A stretch of 61,703 bases of DNA from Nocardioides sp. T2.26MG-1 (GCF_950101795.1 NZ_CATNLZ010000001.1:69678-131380), one strand, 5' to 3'; counted from the first letter of the stretch, positions 1 through 9,249 are shown. A program made the numbers and translations. Notes: generated by a model not told the origin, from the letters alone.

Positions 1-32
1 GTGTATAAGCGACAGGCCCGGGGCGGGGGCGG

Positions 33-47
33 ACCGGCACGGCCGGT
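33..47 (-). terminator. short hairpin after the last gene of the pst cluster
   Basis: A 6-bp inverted repeat (ACCGGC, 3-nt loop, GCCGGT) lies about 35 bp beyond the stop of the binding-protein gene on the minus strand. There is no T-tract, so it is only a weak terminator candidate. The rest of positions 1-83 shows no gene. Confidence 0.25.
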
Positions 48-83
48 GTCACGGTGAAACGGGAGCCACTGGTGGTGCGGGTG

Positions 84-1619
84 TCACTTCTGCTTGATCG
101 TGAAGACCTTCGTCGCGCCGGCGACGTTGGCGTTGCCGCCGTAGACCGCCTTCAGCTTGTTCTTGCCCTTCGCGAGCTTGAGCGTGAACGTCGCCTTGCC
201 GCCCTTGAGCGTGGCGCTCTTGAGCGTCTTGTTGCCGAGCTTGATCTTCACGGTGCCGGTGGCGGTCGCGCCGTCGGCGACGACCTTGACGGTGCCCTTG
301 GCCTTCGCGCCCGCCGCGACCGAGGCCGGGAAGGTCTCGGAGATGGTGGCGGAGGTCTTCACCCGCACGGTGGCGGTGCCCTCGGACGCCTCGAAGATCG
401 AGCCCTCCGCGGGCTGGAACACCGCCCGGTAGGTGTGCGATCCGGCGGCCACGCCGGTGAGCGTGGTGCTAGCGGCACCCGAGACCATCGGCACGTCGTT
501 GGCGACCTGGGTGTCGCCCTCGAAGAAGTCGACCGAGCCCGACGGCGGGGTCGAGCCGCTCACGGTGGCGACCAGGGTGGCCGTCTTCGCCTTGGCGCTG
601 CTGGCCCGCAGCGAGGTGGTGGTGGTGACCTGCTGGTTGATCGTGAAGTTCGTGGTCGCGGTCTGGGTCGGCGAGCCGCACACGCCGCCGTGTGCCGCGG
701 TGGCCAGCTGCTGGAACCCGGACTCCTCGATCAGTGCGCGAGCGTCGGTCGAGCACACGAAGCCGTCCTCACCGAAGACCGACTGGATGTCGGCGCGGGC
801 GAGGTCGGCGCCGCGGACGACGGTGTACAGGGCGCGGTCGGCGCTCCAGCCCTTCTCGAGCTGCAGCGTGGTGCCGAGAAGCCCCGCGCGGCCCTTGGAG
901 AACGGGGCGATCGCGTTCGGGTCGTTCTTGATCGGCGCGTCGTCGTGCTCCTGGACCTCGGCCACGCTCGCGCCGAAGTCGACCGCCACGCCGCCGTTCA
1001 TCGCCTTGAGCTGGTCGGTGAAGAAGCCCCGGGTGCCGGAGCCCGGCTGCGGGATCTTGGGCGCGATCACACCGGCCTGGCCGCCGAGCTGCGACCAGTT
1101 GGTGACCTCACCCTTGTAGATCGAGACGATCTGCGCCGGCGTGAGCGTGTCAGGCGCGTGGGTGGGCGTGCTGTGGGACACGGCCATCACCAAGGTGTCC
1201 AGAGCGAACGGGATGCTCTGCAGACCGGCCTGGACCTCCTTCGTGCTGGGCCCCGAGGACGAGCGGGCGAAGTCGATGTCGACGTTGTTGCCGGCGCCGT
1301 ACAGCAGCGCCTTGCCGGCACCCGAGCCGTTGGGCCGGGGGATCGTGCCGCTCGGCAGGGTGATGTTGCCGCCGCCCAGGGCCGCGAAGCTCGCGATCCT
1401 GTACGCGGGCGCGGGGGTCTGCGCGTTCCAGCCCCGCTCGGCGAGCAGGTGGAGGGTGGTCTGGATGGTGTCGGACCCGACGCCGATGAGGTCACCGGCG
1501 ACGGGGGTGAACGTGGGGTCGTCTGCTTCGGCGGCCGAGGCCGTTCCGGCCGACAAGACGACGGCCGAGCCGGCGAGGGCGGCCGTGATGACGGCTGCGA
1601 GGGACTTGCGTACCAACAT
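84..1619 (-). CDS. secreted PstS-like substrate-binding protein with C-terminal Ig-like domains
   Basis: Secreted protein of 511 residues. The ATG at 1619 is preceded by AGGAAG and starts a signal peptide (MLVRKSLAAVITAALAG, then AxA cleavage near TASAAEA); an ATG ten codons upstream is less likely. Residues ~35-325 resemble phosphate ABC binding proteins (GVGSDTIQ near the start, PGSGTRGFF in the middle). The last ~180 residues form two Ig-like bacterial surface repeats, ending in a Lys-rich beta domain with GNKTLKSATLKGGKATF. It follows the sortase-like gene by 70 bp in the same direction, so it is probably the last gene of the phosphate cluster. Possible role: surface phosphate capture or cell-surface adhesion. 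The fold call is firm; the ligand is inferred. Confidence 0.75.
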   Translation of the reverse strand: MLVRKSLAAVITAALAGSAVVLSAGTASAAEADDPTFTPVAGDLIGVGSDTIQTTLHLLAERGWNAQTPAPAYRIASFAALGGGNITLPSGTIPRPNGSGAGKALLYGAGNNVDIDFARSSSGPSTKEVQAGLQSIPFALDTLVMAVSHSTPTHAPDTLTPAQIVSIYKGEVTNWSQLGGQAGVIAPKIPQPGSGTRGFFTDQLKAMNGGVAVDFGASVAEVQEHDDAPIKNDPNAIAPFSKGRAGLLGTTLQLEKGWSADRALYTVVRGADLARADIQSVFGEDGFVCSTDARALIEESGFQQLATAAHGGVCGSPTQTATTNFTINQQVTTTTSLRASSAKAKTATLVATVSGSTPPSGSVDFFEGDTQVANDVPMVSGAASTTLTGVAAGSHTYRAVFQPAEGSIFEASEGTATVRVKTSATISETFPASVAAGAKAKGTVKVVADGATATGTVKIKLGNKTLKSATLKGGKATFTLKLAKGKNKLKAVYGGNANVAGATKVFTIKQK

Positions 1620-1689
1620 GTGTCGTTCGCTTCCTGTGATGATGTGCATTGGCTGTCGTGAAGACGCCGCCCCGAGACGGCACGGACGG

Positions 1690-2661
1690 TCAGATCAGGT
1701 TGGGCAGCAGTCGCATCACCACATCCGTGGAGGCCCAGGACAACGCGATCGCGAGGGGGCTGGCGACCACCCACACGAGCGCCGTCGACCATCGCTGACG
1801 GGCGGCGACGACCCCGAGGGTCAGCGCCAGGAGAAGGGCCAGGCACAGGGCGAGGAGCGGCAACGCTCCGGCGTCCGCGGCCATCGCCTTCTCCGAATCG
1901 GGGACCACCGAGGGGCGGCCGGGAGGCGCGGGGTACGCCTTGGTCGTGTCCGCGTCCACGTAGACGACGGACTCCGGCGCGATCGCGCCGAGGCGACCGG
2001 CGCCCTCCGCGGTGACGAGCGTCAGGCGGCCGCCGCCCTCCACCACGGGCTGCGGCAGCGGGTCGCCCGCGCGGCGCACCCCGAGGACGGTGTAGGTGGC
2101 GACGCCCTGGGCGCCGGTCACCTCGATCTCGTCGCCCGCGTGCAGGTCTGGCAGGTCGGCGAAGGGCGCGCCGTACGACGCCGCCCGGCCGTAGACGACC
2201 GAGGTGCCGACCTGACCCGGGAGCACGGTGTCGCGGCGGTGGCCGGGACCGGCCAGGAGGTCGCCGGAGGCGGTGCCCTCGACGACCACCTGCTCGATGC
2301 CCAGAGAGGGGATCGTCAGCAGCGCGATGGGGTCGCCGACCGGGACGACCGGGCCGACCGGCGCCGTGGCCCCGGCCAGGTCGGTGCGCAGCTCGCCGTA
2401 GAGCAGGTCCTGCGCACGCTGCTGGGAGATCGAGCCGAGGAACAGCAGTTGGGCGGCCATCCAGAGGCAGACGATCGCGATCATCGTGAACGACGTGGAC
2501 AGCACGGAGGCCGCGGTGTCCGTGCTCGACGGTGGCCCCGCGGGTCGCGGCGCCGGGCGCGGTCGACGGTCCGCCTGCCGCCGACCCGGTCGCGCGCCGG
2601 GCAGCTGGGGCCTCCGCAGAGACCGCGGCCGGCCCGCCGGCTTCTCGAGCGTCACCGTCAT
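1690..2661 (-). CDS. sortase-fold membrane protein lacking catalytic residues (pseudosortase)
   Basis: 323 residues: basic Pro/Arg-rich N-terminus, one membrane segment (~50-77), a sortase beta-barrel (~105-240), then two C-terminal membrane segments (~265-285, ~292-312). Sortase landmarks are present: IPSLGIEQVVVEG, GPGHRRDTVLPGQVG, YGAPF and GRLTLVT. The catalytic His position (normally AGHR) is Arg159, the catalytic Cys (normally TLVTC) is Ala218, and no catalytic Arg is visible in the strand SVVYVDAD. It should therefore not be a transpeptidase; a structural or scaffolding role beside the anchored binding proteins is inferred. It overlaps the upstream 880-residue gene by 4 bp (ATGA), so the two are translationally coupled. 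Confidence 0.8.
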   Translation of the reverse strand: MTVTLEKPAGRPRSLRRPQLPGARPGRRQADRRPRPAPRPAGPPSSTDTAASVLSTSFTMIAIVCLWMAAQLLFLGSISQQRAQDLLYGELRTDLAGATAPVGPVVPVGDPIALLTIPSLGIEQVVVEGTASGDLLAGPGHRRDTVLPGQVGTSVVYGRAASYGAPFADLPDLHAGDEIEVTGAQGVATYTVLGVRRAGDPLPQPVVEGGGRLTLVTAEGAGRLGAIAPESVVYVDADTTKAYPAPPGRPSVVPDSEKAMAADAGALPLLALCLALLLALTLGVVAARQRWSTALVWVVASPLAIALSWASTDVVMRLLPNLI

Positions 2662-5300
2662 CCCCGCCTCCGGACCACGGGCGCCGCCACCCGCAGCGCC
2701 GTCGCCGCGACGCAGCCGACGGCGCCGAGCAGGATGAGCAGGGGCAGCAGGCCTCCGGCGAGTTCCGAACCCACCGGCTCGGTGGCCGGCATCGAGACGG
2801 CGGTCGGAGGCGCCGACGGGGCAGCGGACGGGACCGGCTCGGTCGACGGCTCCTCCTCGTCGGGCACACCCGGCGGGGGGGCGACCGAGCCACCGTCCGA
2901 GCCGCCAGCATCCGGACCGTCGGTCGGTGCCGGTCCTGTGGTGTGCTGCGCCTCGATCGCGTCGGCCGTCTCCTGGGCGGCGTCGAAGAGCTTCGCGGTC
3001 GGCCCGGTCCGGGTGATCGGCAGGAAGCCGCCGGGCAGCTCTCCGTTCCCACTACCGGTCTTCTGGCCCTCGGTCGTGGAGATCCGGATGAACTGGGCGA
3101 CCTTGGCTGCGTCGTCCTTCGCCAGGTTCTGCAGCCGGGCCGCGGTGTAGACGACCATGGTCCCCGGGTAGGCGGCGCCGGATCGACGCACGTCCCCCTG
3201 GTCGAGTGCGAACGGGTGGTACTTCTTGCGCTGGTCGGCCAGCTGCACAGCGGCGGCCAACGACCGGGAGTCGGGTTCGACGTACGTGCCCGGCTTGGCC
3301 TCGAGCGCGGCCGCGCGCAGTCCGTAGCGATCGGCGTCACCCAGGCTGACGATGCCGAGCATGAACCGGGAGCCGTAGGACTGCCGGTCGATCCGGCCGA
3401 GCTTGTAGAGGCCCGTCCCCAAGTCCTTCTCGCACCGCGTCTGGACGTTGGGCCAGGAGTCGAGCAGGGCGTCCGCGATGTCCCGCATCGTGCTCACCGG
3501 GGCGGCCAGCTGGCTGAAGTACACCGCCGGGTTGTCCTGGCGGCACGTGTTCTGCGTCTCGGGGACGTAGGTGTCGAGCATCGGCCAGTCGGCCCGCGGC
3601 ACGTCGATGTTCTTGTACTTCGGGTTGACGACCATCCCCCACGGGTCCTTCTTCCCGTGGATGAACGCCATCGCGGCCTGGTCGTGGGCGATGTAGTCCG
3701 TCAGCTGCTCGATGACGTCCGAGGAGTTCGAGAGCGACAGGACGGTCGCGCCGGCCTCTTGGGCGTTCGGGCTGAGCCCCGGGTTCAGCTTGATGAACTC
3801 CGGGTCGCTCATGATCGCCAGCGGGTTGTCGCCGATGCCTGGGTGGGCTCGCCCGAGGTCGGAGCCCAGGTAGGACTGGGTCAGCAGCTTGGCGAGCAGC
3901 CGCCCGTTGAGCCTGAGGTCGGTGTACTCGCCGGCGTTGTCCGGCTTGTCGATCTGGTAGCCGATCGCGAAGCCGGTCACGGCGGTCGGGGCGTAGCCGA
4001 TCGGGTCGGTGCCGCTGCGCGGGTGCTCGGAGGACACCTCCGCCGCCACGCCGCCGCCGTTCTCCATCAGGTTCCAGCCCGCGATGTCCGGCATCTGGTT
4101 GAGCTGGAACTTGAAGCGCTGCTTGTTCAGGCAGTACGCCGGCGCCCACTGCAGCGCGGCCTGGGCGAGCAGCTCGGAGCCGTAGAAGCCGGTCGGCGGC
4201 CGCGGGTCGAGCAGGTCGCAGGTGTCCGGCGGCAGACCAAACGTGATCGGGATCGAGAAGCGGTTCTGCCAGTTCGACGGCGCCCACCACAGCGCGGGCG
4301 AGGCCGCCTGGTCGACGCCCTCGTTGGCGAAGTTGCTGGAACCCGCGGGGAACCTGCCGCCCTTGCGGCAGGCCTGGTCGGAGATCGTCATCGGCGTCGA
4401 CGGCTGGTCACAGCTCAGGCCGACGATCGGGATCACCACGATCGAGCAGGCCACCTTGTCGCTGCAGCCCAGCGACTCGTTCTCGACGTCGGTGCGCACC
4501 TCGAACTGCACCGACCCGGTGCCGTCGGTGTCGGTGAAGGCGGCGATCTCGGCGGGCGGGAAGGCCGCGTCCACGGCCGCCTCCGGCGGCATGTGGTCGG
4601 CGTCGCAGGCCACGAACGTCTCACCCTTCGCGGTGGCGAACGGGGTCAGCTTCGTGAAGTACGGCGAGATGTCCGCCGCCGGGCACTCCTCGGCCGTGGG
4701 GAACGGGTCGAGCCCGGTGATCCGGCCCTTGTCCTCGGGCGCCGCCGCCAGGTCGTGGGTCCAGGACGCCTCGCCCTCGGAGCGGGTGATCTGCGAGCGC
4801 TGCACGACCGAGGCGGTCCAGCAGGTCTCGGGCCGCAGCTGCTTCTTCGCCGGCAGTGAGAGGTCGTCGACGCCCCGGCACTGCATGACGACCACCGGGT
4901 ACTCCTGGTTGAGCCCGTTCTCGCCGTACGGGTTGCTGGCCCGGCCACCGCTGGGCTGCGCGCCCTTCCAGCGGATGAGGATCCGCTGGCGGCCGCGCAG
5001 GTTCGTGGTCTCGTCCGCGGTCACGGTGACCGTGTGGCTCGGGAAGGAGTACGTCGAGCCGTCCGCCTGGACGAACTTCCGGGACAGCGTCTTGGTCTCG
5101 CTCCACCCGCTCTTGGCCGTGCGCCGGTCGAGGTGCGAAGGCGCGCCAGCGCGAGCCGTCCGCCGGTCGAGGTGCGAAGGCGCGCTAGCGCCTGAGCCTC
5201 GAGACCCCTCAAACCCGCCGCCGACAACAGGCCGCGCACCAGCTGCCGCGGGCACAGCGAGCCCGATCACCAGCAGCGCCAGTGCCAGCGCGCGCCTCAC
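2658..5300 (-). CDS. large secreted, C-terminally anchored phosphate-binding-like protein
   Basis: 880 residues with a signal peptide (MRRALALALLVIGLAVPAAA) and a C-terminal membrane helix (~847-870) followed by Arg-rich VVRRRG. The body holds a PstS-like periplasmic-binding fold in its second half and a Cys-containing beta-rich N-terminal half. A Pro/Ser/Glu-rich linker precedes the anchor and contains MPATEP, which looks like a decayed LPxTG sorting motif (residues 837-842). The start overlaps the end of pstS by 4 bp and its stop overlaps the sortase-like gene. Near the mature N-terminus a 13-residue sequence is duplicated (SHLDRRTA twice), encoded by the repeat at 5116-5193. Probably an accessory phosphate receptor; the exact ligand is unproven. 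Confidence 0.7.
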   Translation of the reverse strand: MRRALALALLVIGLAVPAAAGARPVVGGGFEGSRGSGASAPSHLDRRTARAGAPSHLDRRTAKSGWSETKTLSRKFVQADGSTYSFPSHTVTVTADETTNLRGRQRILIRWKGAQPSGGRASNPYGENGLNQEYPVVVMQCRGVDDLSLPAKKQLRPETCWTASVVQRSQITRSEGEASWTHDLAAAPEDKGRITGLDPFPTAEECPAADISPYFTKLTPFATAKGETFVACDADHMPPEAAVDAAFPPAEIAAFTDTDGTGSVQFEVRTDVENESLGCSDKVACSIVVIPIVGLSCDQPSTPMTISDQACRKGGRFPAGSSNFANEGVDQAASPALWWAPSNWQNRFSIPITFGLPPDTCDLLDPRPPTGFYGSELLAQAALQWAPAYCLNKQRFKFQLNQMPDIAGWNLMENGGGVAAEVSSEHPRSGTDPIGYAPTAVTGFAIGYQIDKPDNAGEYTDLRLNGRLLAKLLTQSYLGSDLGRAHPGIGDNPLAIMSDPEFIKLNPGLSPNAQEAGATVLSLSNSSDVIEQLTDYIAHDQAAMAFIHGKKDPWGMVVNPKYKNIDVPRADWPMLDTYVPETQNTCRQDNPAVYFSQLAAPVSTMRDIADALLDSWPNVQTRCEKDLGTGLYKLGRIDRQSYGSRFMLGIVSLGDADRYGLRAAALEAKPGTYVEPDSRSLAAAVQLADQRKKYHPFALDQGDVRRSGAAYPGTMVVYTAARLQNLAKDDAAKVAQFIRISTTEGQKTGSGNGELPGGFLPITRTGPTAKLFDAAQETADAIEAQHTTGPAPTDGPDAGGSDGGSVAPPPGVPDEEEPSTEPVPSAAPSAPPTAVSMPATEPVGSELAGGLLPLLILLGAVGCVAATALRVAAPVVRRRG
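5116..5193. repeat. 39-bp tandem repeat inside the signal-peptide-proximal coding region
   Basis: Two copies of a 39-bp unit (5116-5154 and 5155-5193) share the core CCGGTCGAGGTGCGAAGGCG and differ at few positions. The unit is 13 codons, so the duplication is in frame. The downstream flank (GAGCCTCGAGACCCCTC) and the GC palindromes GCGCGCCAGCGC and GCGCTAGCGC look like a REP-type mobile repeat that has entered the gene. Confidence 0.75.
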
Positions 5301-6904
5301 GACCGGCCACCGTTCACCCGGCGGCGCAGCGCTGCGACGTAGAACCCCGGCAGCAGCACGAGCGCCAGCAGCTCGAGCACCGCCAGCCAGCCAAAGGTCC
5401 GCTGGTCGACGGCCCGGTTGGCGGCGAGCTCGGTCGGGTTGGCGAACACCGCGTCCCCGGAGGTCGCCGTGCCCGTGTCGCCGACGGCCAGGCCGGTCTC
5501 CGGATCGATGGCGGCCGGCGCGTCACCCGGCCCGCCGGCGCCCGACCCGGCGCCCGCGTTCCCGCCGCCATCGCCACCGCCGGTGCCGTCACCGCCCGAC
5601 GCGTTGGGGTCGTCGGTGCTGGGCTGGTTGGTGCCGGTGGCGGTTCCGCACGGGCCTGCGCCGACCTTGTCGCAGGAGGCGGGCTGCGGAGCCTTCTCCG
5701 CCAGCACGTTGTGGCTGAGGTTCTTGCCGTCGAACGTCGGGTTGTTGCAGCTGGTGACGTCCCGGTCGGTGAGGTCGACGTCCGGGTCCGCCGTCTTCAG
5801 CTTCGCGATCTGGGAGAACCCCGCCTGGACCAGGTTGAGCGGCAGTGGGGAGTAACCGTAGGGGCCGGCCTTCGTCTGACCGGCGCACAGCGAGTAGTAG
5901 GTGAAGTCCGCCAGCGTCTGCCGCTTCGCGGTCGTCATCCTCGGGTCGTCCTTGCCCGTCGGGATGATCATGTAGGAGTACGACGAGATCGGGTACGCCC
6001 GCGGGTCCGGGTTGGTGTAGACGTCGTCGAGGATCTGGGTCAGGTAGAGCTGGCTGTTCTTGTCCTGGTTGATCTTCGCCCTGGTCAGCGCGACGGCGGT
6101 GTTGTACTGCGTGGGCTCCACGAAGTAGCCCGCCTTGTTCAGCACCTTCACGACCGGGAAGTCGGCGTTGAGCGGGTAGGAGTACTCGACGTACCCGATG
6201 GTCCCGTTGCCGGCGAAGCCCTTGATCGTGTTCATCACCTGGTCGGAGCCGGCCTGGCTGATCATCTGCCCGCCGTGCTTGGGGTAGTACGACGTCAGCC
6301 CGGACTGCCCGAAGTAGGGACGCCAGATGCTCGGGTACTCGTGGTCCATCCACGTCGTGAACTGCGCGGTGGTGCCGGATCCGTCCGAACGGACGACAGG
6401 CTTGATCGGCATCGACGGGAACTTGCGACCGTTGTTGTCCTCGGTGATCGCCGGGTCGTTCCAGTTGGTGATCTGGTTGGTGAAGATCTTCGCGAGCGTC
6501 TCGCCCGAGAGCCGGAGGTTGCGGACCAGGTCGTTGCCGACCTTGAGCTGGTAGGTGAACGCCGTACCGCCGGCCACGATCGGCAGGTAGGCGAACTCGC
6601 GGCCGTTGCTCGTGTCGGCCTGACCCTGCTCGTCGGTGCCCTGGTAGGGGATCTCGGAGATCGCGAAGTCGGTGCTGTCCTGGGAGAAGTCCTTGCGGCC
6701 CTTGGTGGAGCCGCCCCCGGTGTAGACGACCTTCATGCCGTTGGCGTCGACGTCCGCGATCCACTGCTGGACGATCAGCTCCGACCAGGTCGAGCCGGTG
6801 CCCTCGATCTGCGCGTAGACGGTCGCGCTCGCCGTACCCGGCAGGGCCGCGATGCAGGCCAGGGTCAGGGCGAAGGCCACGATCGTGCGGATCAGGCGGG
6901 TCAC
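5297..6904 (-). CDS. pstS: phosphate ABC transporter substrate-binding protein PstS, membrane-anchored
   Basis: 535 residues, longer than the usual ~350-370. Signal peptide with cleavage near TASA, then the PstS fold: EGTGSTWSELIVQQW, YTGGGSTKGRKDF (phosphate-loop region), DFAISEIPYQ and VRSDGSGTTAQFT. After the binding domain come a Gly/Asp-rich linker (~430-470) and a C-terminal membrane helix (FGWLAVLELLALVLLPGFYV) with a basic tail, replacing the lipoprotein anchor usual in PstS. It captures phosphate for PstC/PstA. It overlaps pstA upstream and the 880-residue gene downstream by 4 bp each, so the three are one coupled unit. Confidence 0.9.
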   Translation of the reverse strand: MTRLIRTIVAFALTLACIAALPGTASATVYAQIEGTGSTWSELIVQQWIADVDANGMKVVYTGGGSTKGRKDFSQDSTDFAISEIPYQGTDEQGQADTSNGREFAYLPIVAGGTAFTYQLKVGNDLVRNLRLSGETLAKIFTNQITNWNDPAITEDNNGRKFPSMPIKPVVRSDGSGTTAQFTTWMDHEYPSIWRPYFGQSGLTSYYPKHGGQMISQAGSDQVMNTIKGFAGNGTIGYVEYSYPLNADFPVVKVLNKAGYFVEPTQYNTAVALTRAKINQDKNSQLYLTQILDDVYTNPDPRAYPISSYSYMIIPTGKDDPRMTTAKRQTLADFTYYSLCAGQTKAGPYGYSPLPLNLVQAGFSQIAKLKTADPDVDLTDRDVTSCNNPTFDGKNLSHNVLAEKAPQPASCDKVGAGPCGTATGTNQPSTDDPNASGGDGTGGGDGGGNAGAGSGAGGPGDAPAAIDPETGLAVGDTGTATSGDAVFANPTELAANRAVDQRTFGWLAVLELLALVLLPGFYVAALRRRVNGGRS

Positions 6905-8169
6905 GGGATCTCCTCGGTCGGAGCGGGTGGGTAGCGCTGCGCGAGCTCGTCGGCGGGGTTGACCGGGCCCATCGCGGCGAGCGGATCGCCCCGGCGCAGG
7001 TTGAGACCTCGCCGGTTCGTCCCGCCGGTGAGCCGCCGGCTGACCTTGGTCCGCTTGGTCCGCTTGGGCCGGGCCAGCAGGCGTGCGAGCACGAACAGGA
7101 CGAGGACGATGGCCAGCAGGACGGTGGCGGCCGCGAACGCCCGGGCGATCGCGGTGGGCTCACCGGAGCGCACGAGCGAGTAGATGAACAGCGGGAGCGA
7201 GTTCATCACGCCGTCGGTCGGGTTCGTGACGAGGAACTGGGCGTTGCCCGAGGTCAGCAGCACCGGGCTCGTCTCACCCACCCCGCGCGCGACACCGAGG
7301 ATGCAGGCCGTCGCGAGACCCGGACGAGCCGTCGGCAGCACGACGTGCCACACGGTCTTCCAGCGGCTCGCCCCGAGGGCGAGGCTGGCCTCTCGAAGGC
7401 CGCTCGGGACGACGCGCAGCACCACGTCCGAGGCGCGGGCGATGATCGGCAGCATCATCACGCCGATGGCGAGCCCGGCCGCCAGGCCCGACCGGGGATA
7501 GCCGAGGGCGACGATGAGCACGGTGTAGATGAAGAGGCCGGCCACGATGGAGGGCAGCGCCGTCATGGCCTCCACCACGGTCCGCACCACCCGGGCGTAG
7601 CGGCCGCCGACCTCGCTCATGAAGACCGCGGTCCCGATGCCGAGCGGCAGCGTGACCGCGACCGCGATGCCGACCTCGATCAGCGAGCCGACCACGCCGT
7701 GCAGGACACCGCCCTGGGTGAATGCATCCTTGGGCCCGACGCCCGCCATGTCGTCGGTGAAGAAGTTGAGGTGGGTCATCGGCCGCCAGCCGCGCAGCGC
7801 CACGAACACGATCGCGCTGACCAGCCCGGCACCGACGACGGCGGCGCCGGCGGTGATCGTGGTCGCCGCGATCCGGTCGCGGATGTCGACCGGTCCGCCC
7901 GACAGACCCGCGGTCACACCGGTGACGGCCAGCACGCAGACGAACCACACCACCAGCAGCCAGGGGAGGCCGGCCAGGGGCAGCAGTCGCTGGGTGATCA
8001 ACCAGGCGAGAGCGAAGCCGGCCGCGACGGTGCCGTAGCGGACGAAGCGCTCGTCGGCCGTGGGCTTGCCGAGGGCGGGTCGCGGGATCGCGGGCGGGGC
8101 GTCGTCGTCGTACCCGGGCAGGTGCGTGGTGCCGGCGGCCGCGACGCCGGTCTCGGGTGCGAGCGTCAT
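6901..8169 (-). CDS. pstA: phosphate ABC transporter permease PstA
   Basis: 422 residues; typical PstA has about 280-300. The core carries the permease features LIEVGIAVAVTLPLGIGTAVF and the EAA-like loop SGLREASLALGASRWKTVWHVVLP, which contacts the ATPase. Extra length comes from an N-terminal extension with two or three added membrane segments (~50-95) and a long basic cytoplasmic tail (after ~365). It starts 1 bp after the pstC stop and overlaps pstS by 4 bp. The ATPase partner PstB is not in the window, so it must be encoded further along or elsewhere. Confidence 0.9.
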   Translation of the reverse strand: MTLAPETGVAAAGTTHLPGYDDDAPPAIPRPALGKPTADERFVRYGTVAAGFALAWLITQRLLPLAGLPWLLVVWFVCVLAVTGVTAGLSGGPVDIRDRIAATTITAGAAVVGAGLVSAIVFVALRGWRPMTHLNFFTDDMAGVGPKDAFTQGGVLHGVVGSLIEVGIAVAVTLPLGIGTAVFMSEVGGRYARVVRTVVEAMTALPSIVAGLFIYTVLIVALGYPRSGLAAGLAIGVMMLPIIARASDVVLRVVPSGLREASLALGASRWKTVWHVVLPTARPGLATACILGVARGVGETSPVLLTSGNAQFLVTNPTDGVMNSLPLFIYSLVRSGEPTAIARAFAAATVLLAIVLVLFVLARLLARPKRTKRTKVSRRLTGGTNRRGLNLRRGDPLAAMGPVNPADELAQRYPPAPTEEIP

Positions 8170-8170
8170 C

Positions 8171-9187
8171 TCAGGCGTCCGTCCCGGCGCCCGAGCGGCT
8201 GCGGTTGACGATCACGGCGGCGAGCGTGTTCACCGCGAGGGTGACGAGGAACAGCACGAACCCTGCGGCCAGGAGCGCCGAGAGCTGGGTGTCGTCGGCA
8301 TCCCCGAAGCGGCCGGCGATCAGGGCGGAGACCGTGTTGCCGCCGATCTCGAGGATGCGGCCCTTGACCTCGAACGACGGCGAGAGGATCAGCAGCACGG
8401 CGATCGTCTCACCGAGCGCTCGACCCAGGCCGAGCATGGTGCCGCCGATGATCCCGCCGCGCCCGAAGGGGAGCACGACCGTGCGGACCATCCCCCACTT
8501 CGTCGCGCCGAGGGCGAGCGCCGCCTCCTTCTCACCCTCCGGGGTCTGGGAGAACACCTGACGCATGACGGCGCAGGACATCGGCAGCACCATCATCGCC
8601 ACCGCGATGCCGGCGCAGAACATGCTGAAGCTGTACTGGGAGATCACGGTGTCGACGACCGCGGCGTTGGGATCGGCGTCGTGGACGTCGAAGAACGGCA
8701 GCCAGCCCAGGTTGCGGTCCAGCCACATCGCGAGCTCCGCGGCGTGGGGCATGATCAGGAAGAAGCCCCAGAGGCCCCAGATGATCGAGGGCACCGCGGC
8801 CATCAGGTCGACCAGGGAGACCAGCGTGTTCTTGAGGAACGCGGGTGCGTACTCGCTGATGTAGAGGGCGGTCAGCAGCGCGAGCGGGAAGGCGATGACC
8901 ATCGCCACCGTCGCCACGCAGAAGGTGCCGGTCAGCACCGACGCGATGCCGACGACGTCGGCCTCCGGCAGCCACCTCGACTCGGTGAAGAAGCCGAGGC
9001 CGTAGTTCTGGGCCGTCGGGTAGGCCTGCCAGCCGAGGAACAGCCCGACCCCGCCGGTGATCACGAGGACGACGGTCCCGACGGTCCGGATGGTGTGGAT
9101 GAATACCGCATCGGCTCCCGTGGACTTGCGGGAGATCTTGCGGGGACGGACGTCTGTGGACGTGCCCGGCACAGGAAGGGTGGTCAC
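8171..9187 (-). CDS. pstC: phosphate ABC transporter permease PstC
   Basis: 338 residues with about six membrane segments. The EAA loop TPEGEKEAALALGATKWGMVRTV and the ending VTLAVNTLAAVIVNRSR are typical of PstC. The GTG start at 9187 has AAGG about 7 nt upstream. It is the first gene of the minus-strand phosphate cluster, and the PHO-box-like repeats lie 63 bp upstream. With PstA it forms the inner-membrane phosphate channel. Confidence 0.92.
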   Translation of the reverse strand: MTTLPVPGTSTDVRPRKISRKSTGADAVFIHTIRTVGTVVLVITGGVGLFLGWQAYPTAQNYGLGFFTESRWLPEADVVGIASVLTGTFCVATVAMVIAFPLALLTALYISEYAPAFLKNTLVSLVDLMAAVPSIIWGLWGFFLIMPHAAELAMWLDRNLGWLPFFDVHDADPNAAVVDTVISQYSFSMFCAGIAVAMMVLPMSCAVMRQVFSQTPEGEKEAALALGATKWGMVRTVVLPFGRGGIIGGTMLGLGRALGETIAVLLILSPSFEVKGRILEIGGNTVSALIAGRFGDADDTQLSALLAAGFVLFLVTLAVNTLAAVIVNRSRSGAGTDA

Positions 9188-9249
9188 GCGGTGCCTTCTG
9201 ACGATGCGCTCGGTGGAGCGGGGTGCTGGATCGCCTGAAGTGTCGAGAC

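Noticed and set aside
54..1661. Long plus-strand ORF opposite the binding-protein gene
   Set aside because: Arg/Gly/Asp-rich shadow of the minus-strand gene in GC-rich DNA; no family motif.
3337..4290. Second overlapping ORF inside the 880-residue gene
   Set aside because: Same-strand shadow frame with low-complexity Arg/Pro content and no motif.
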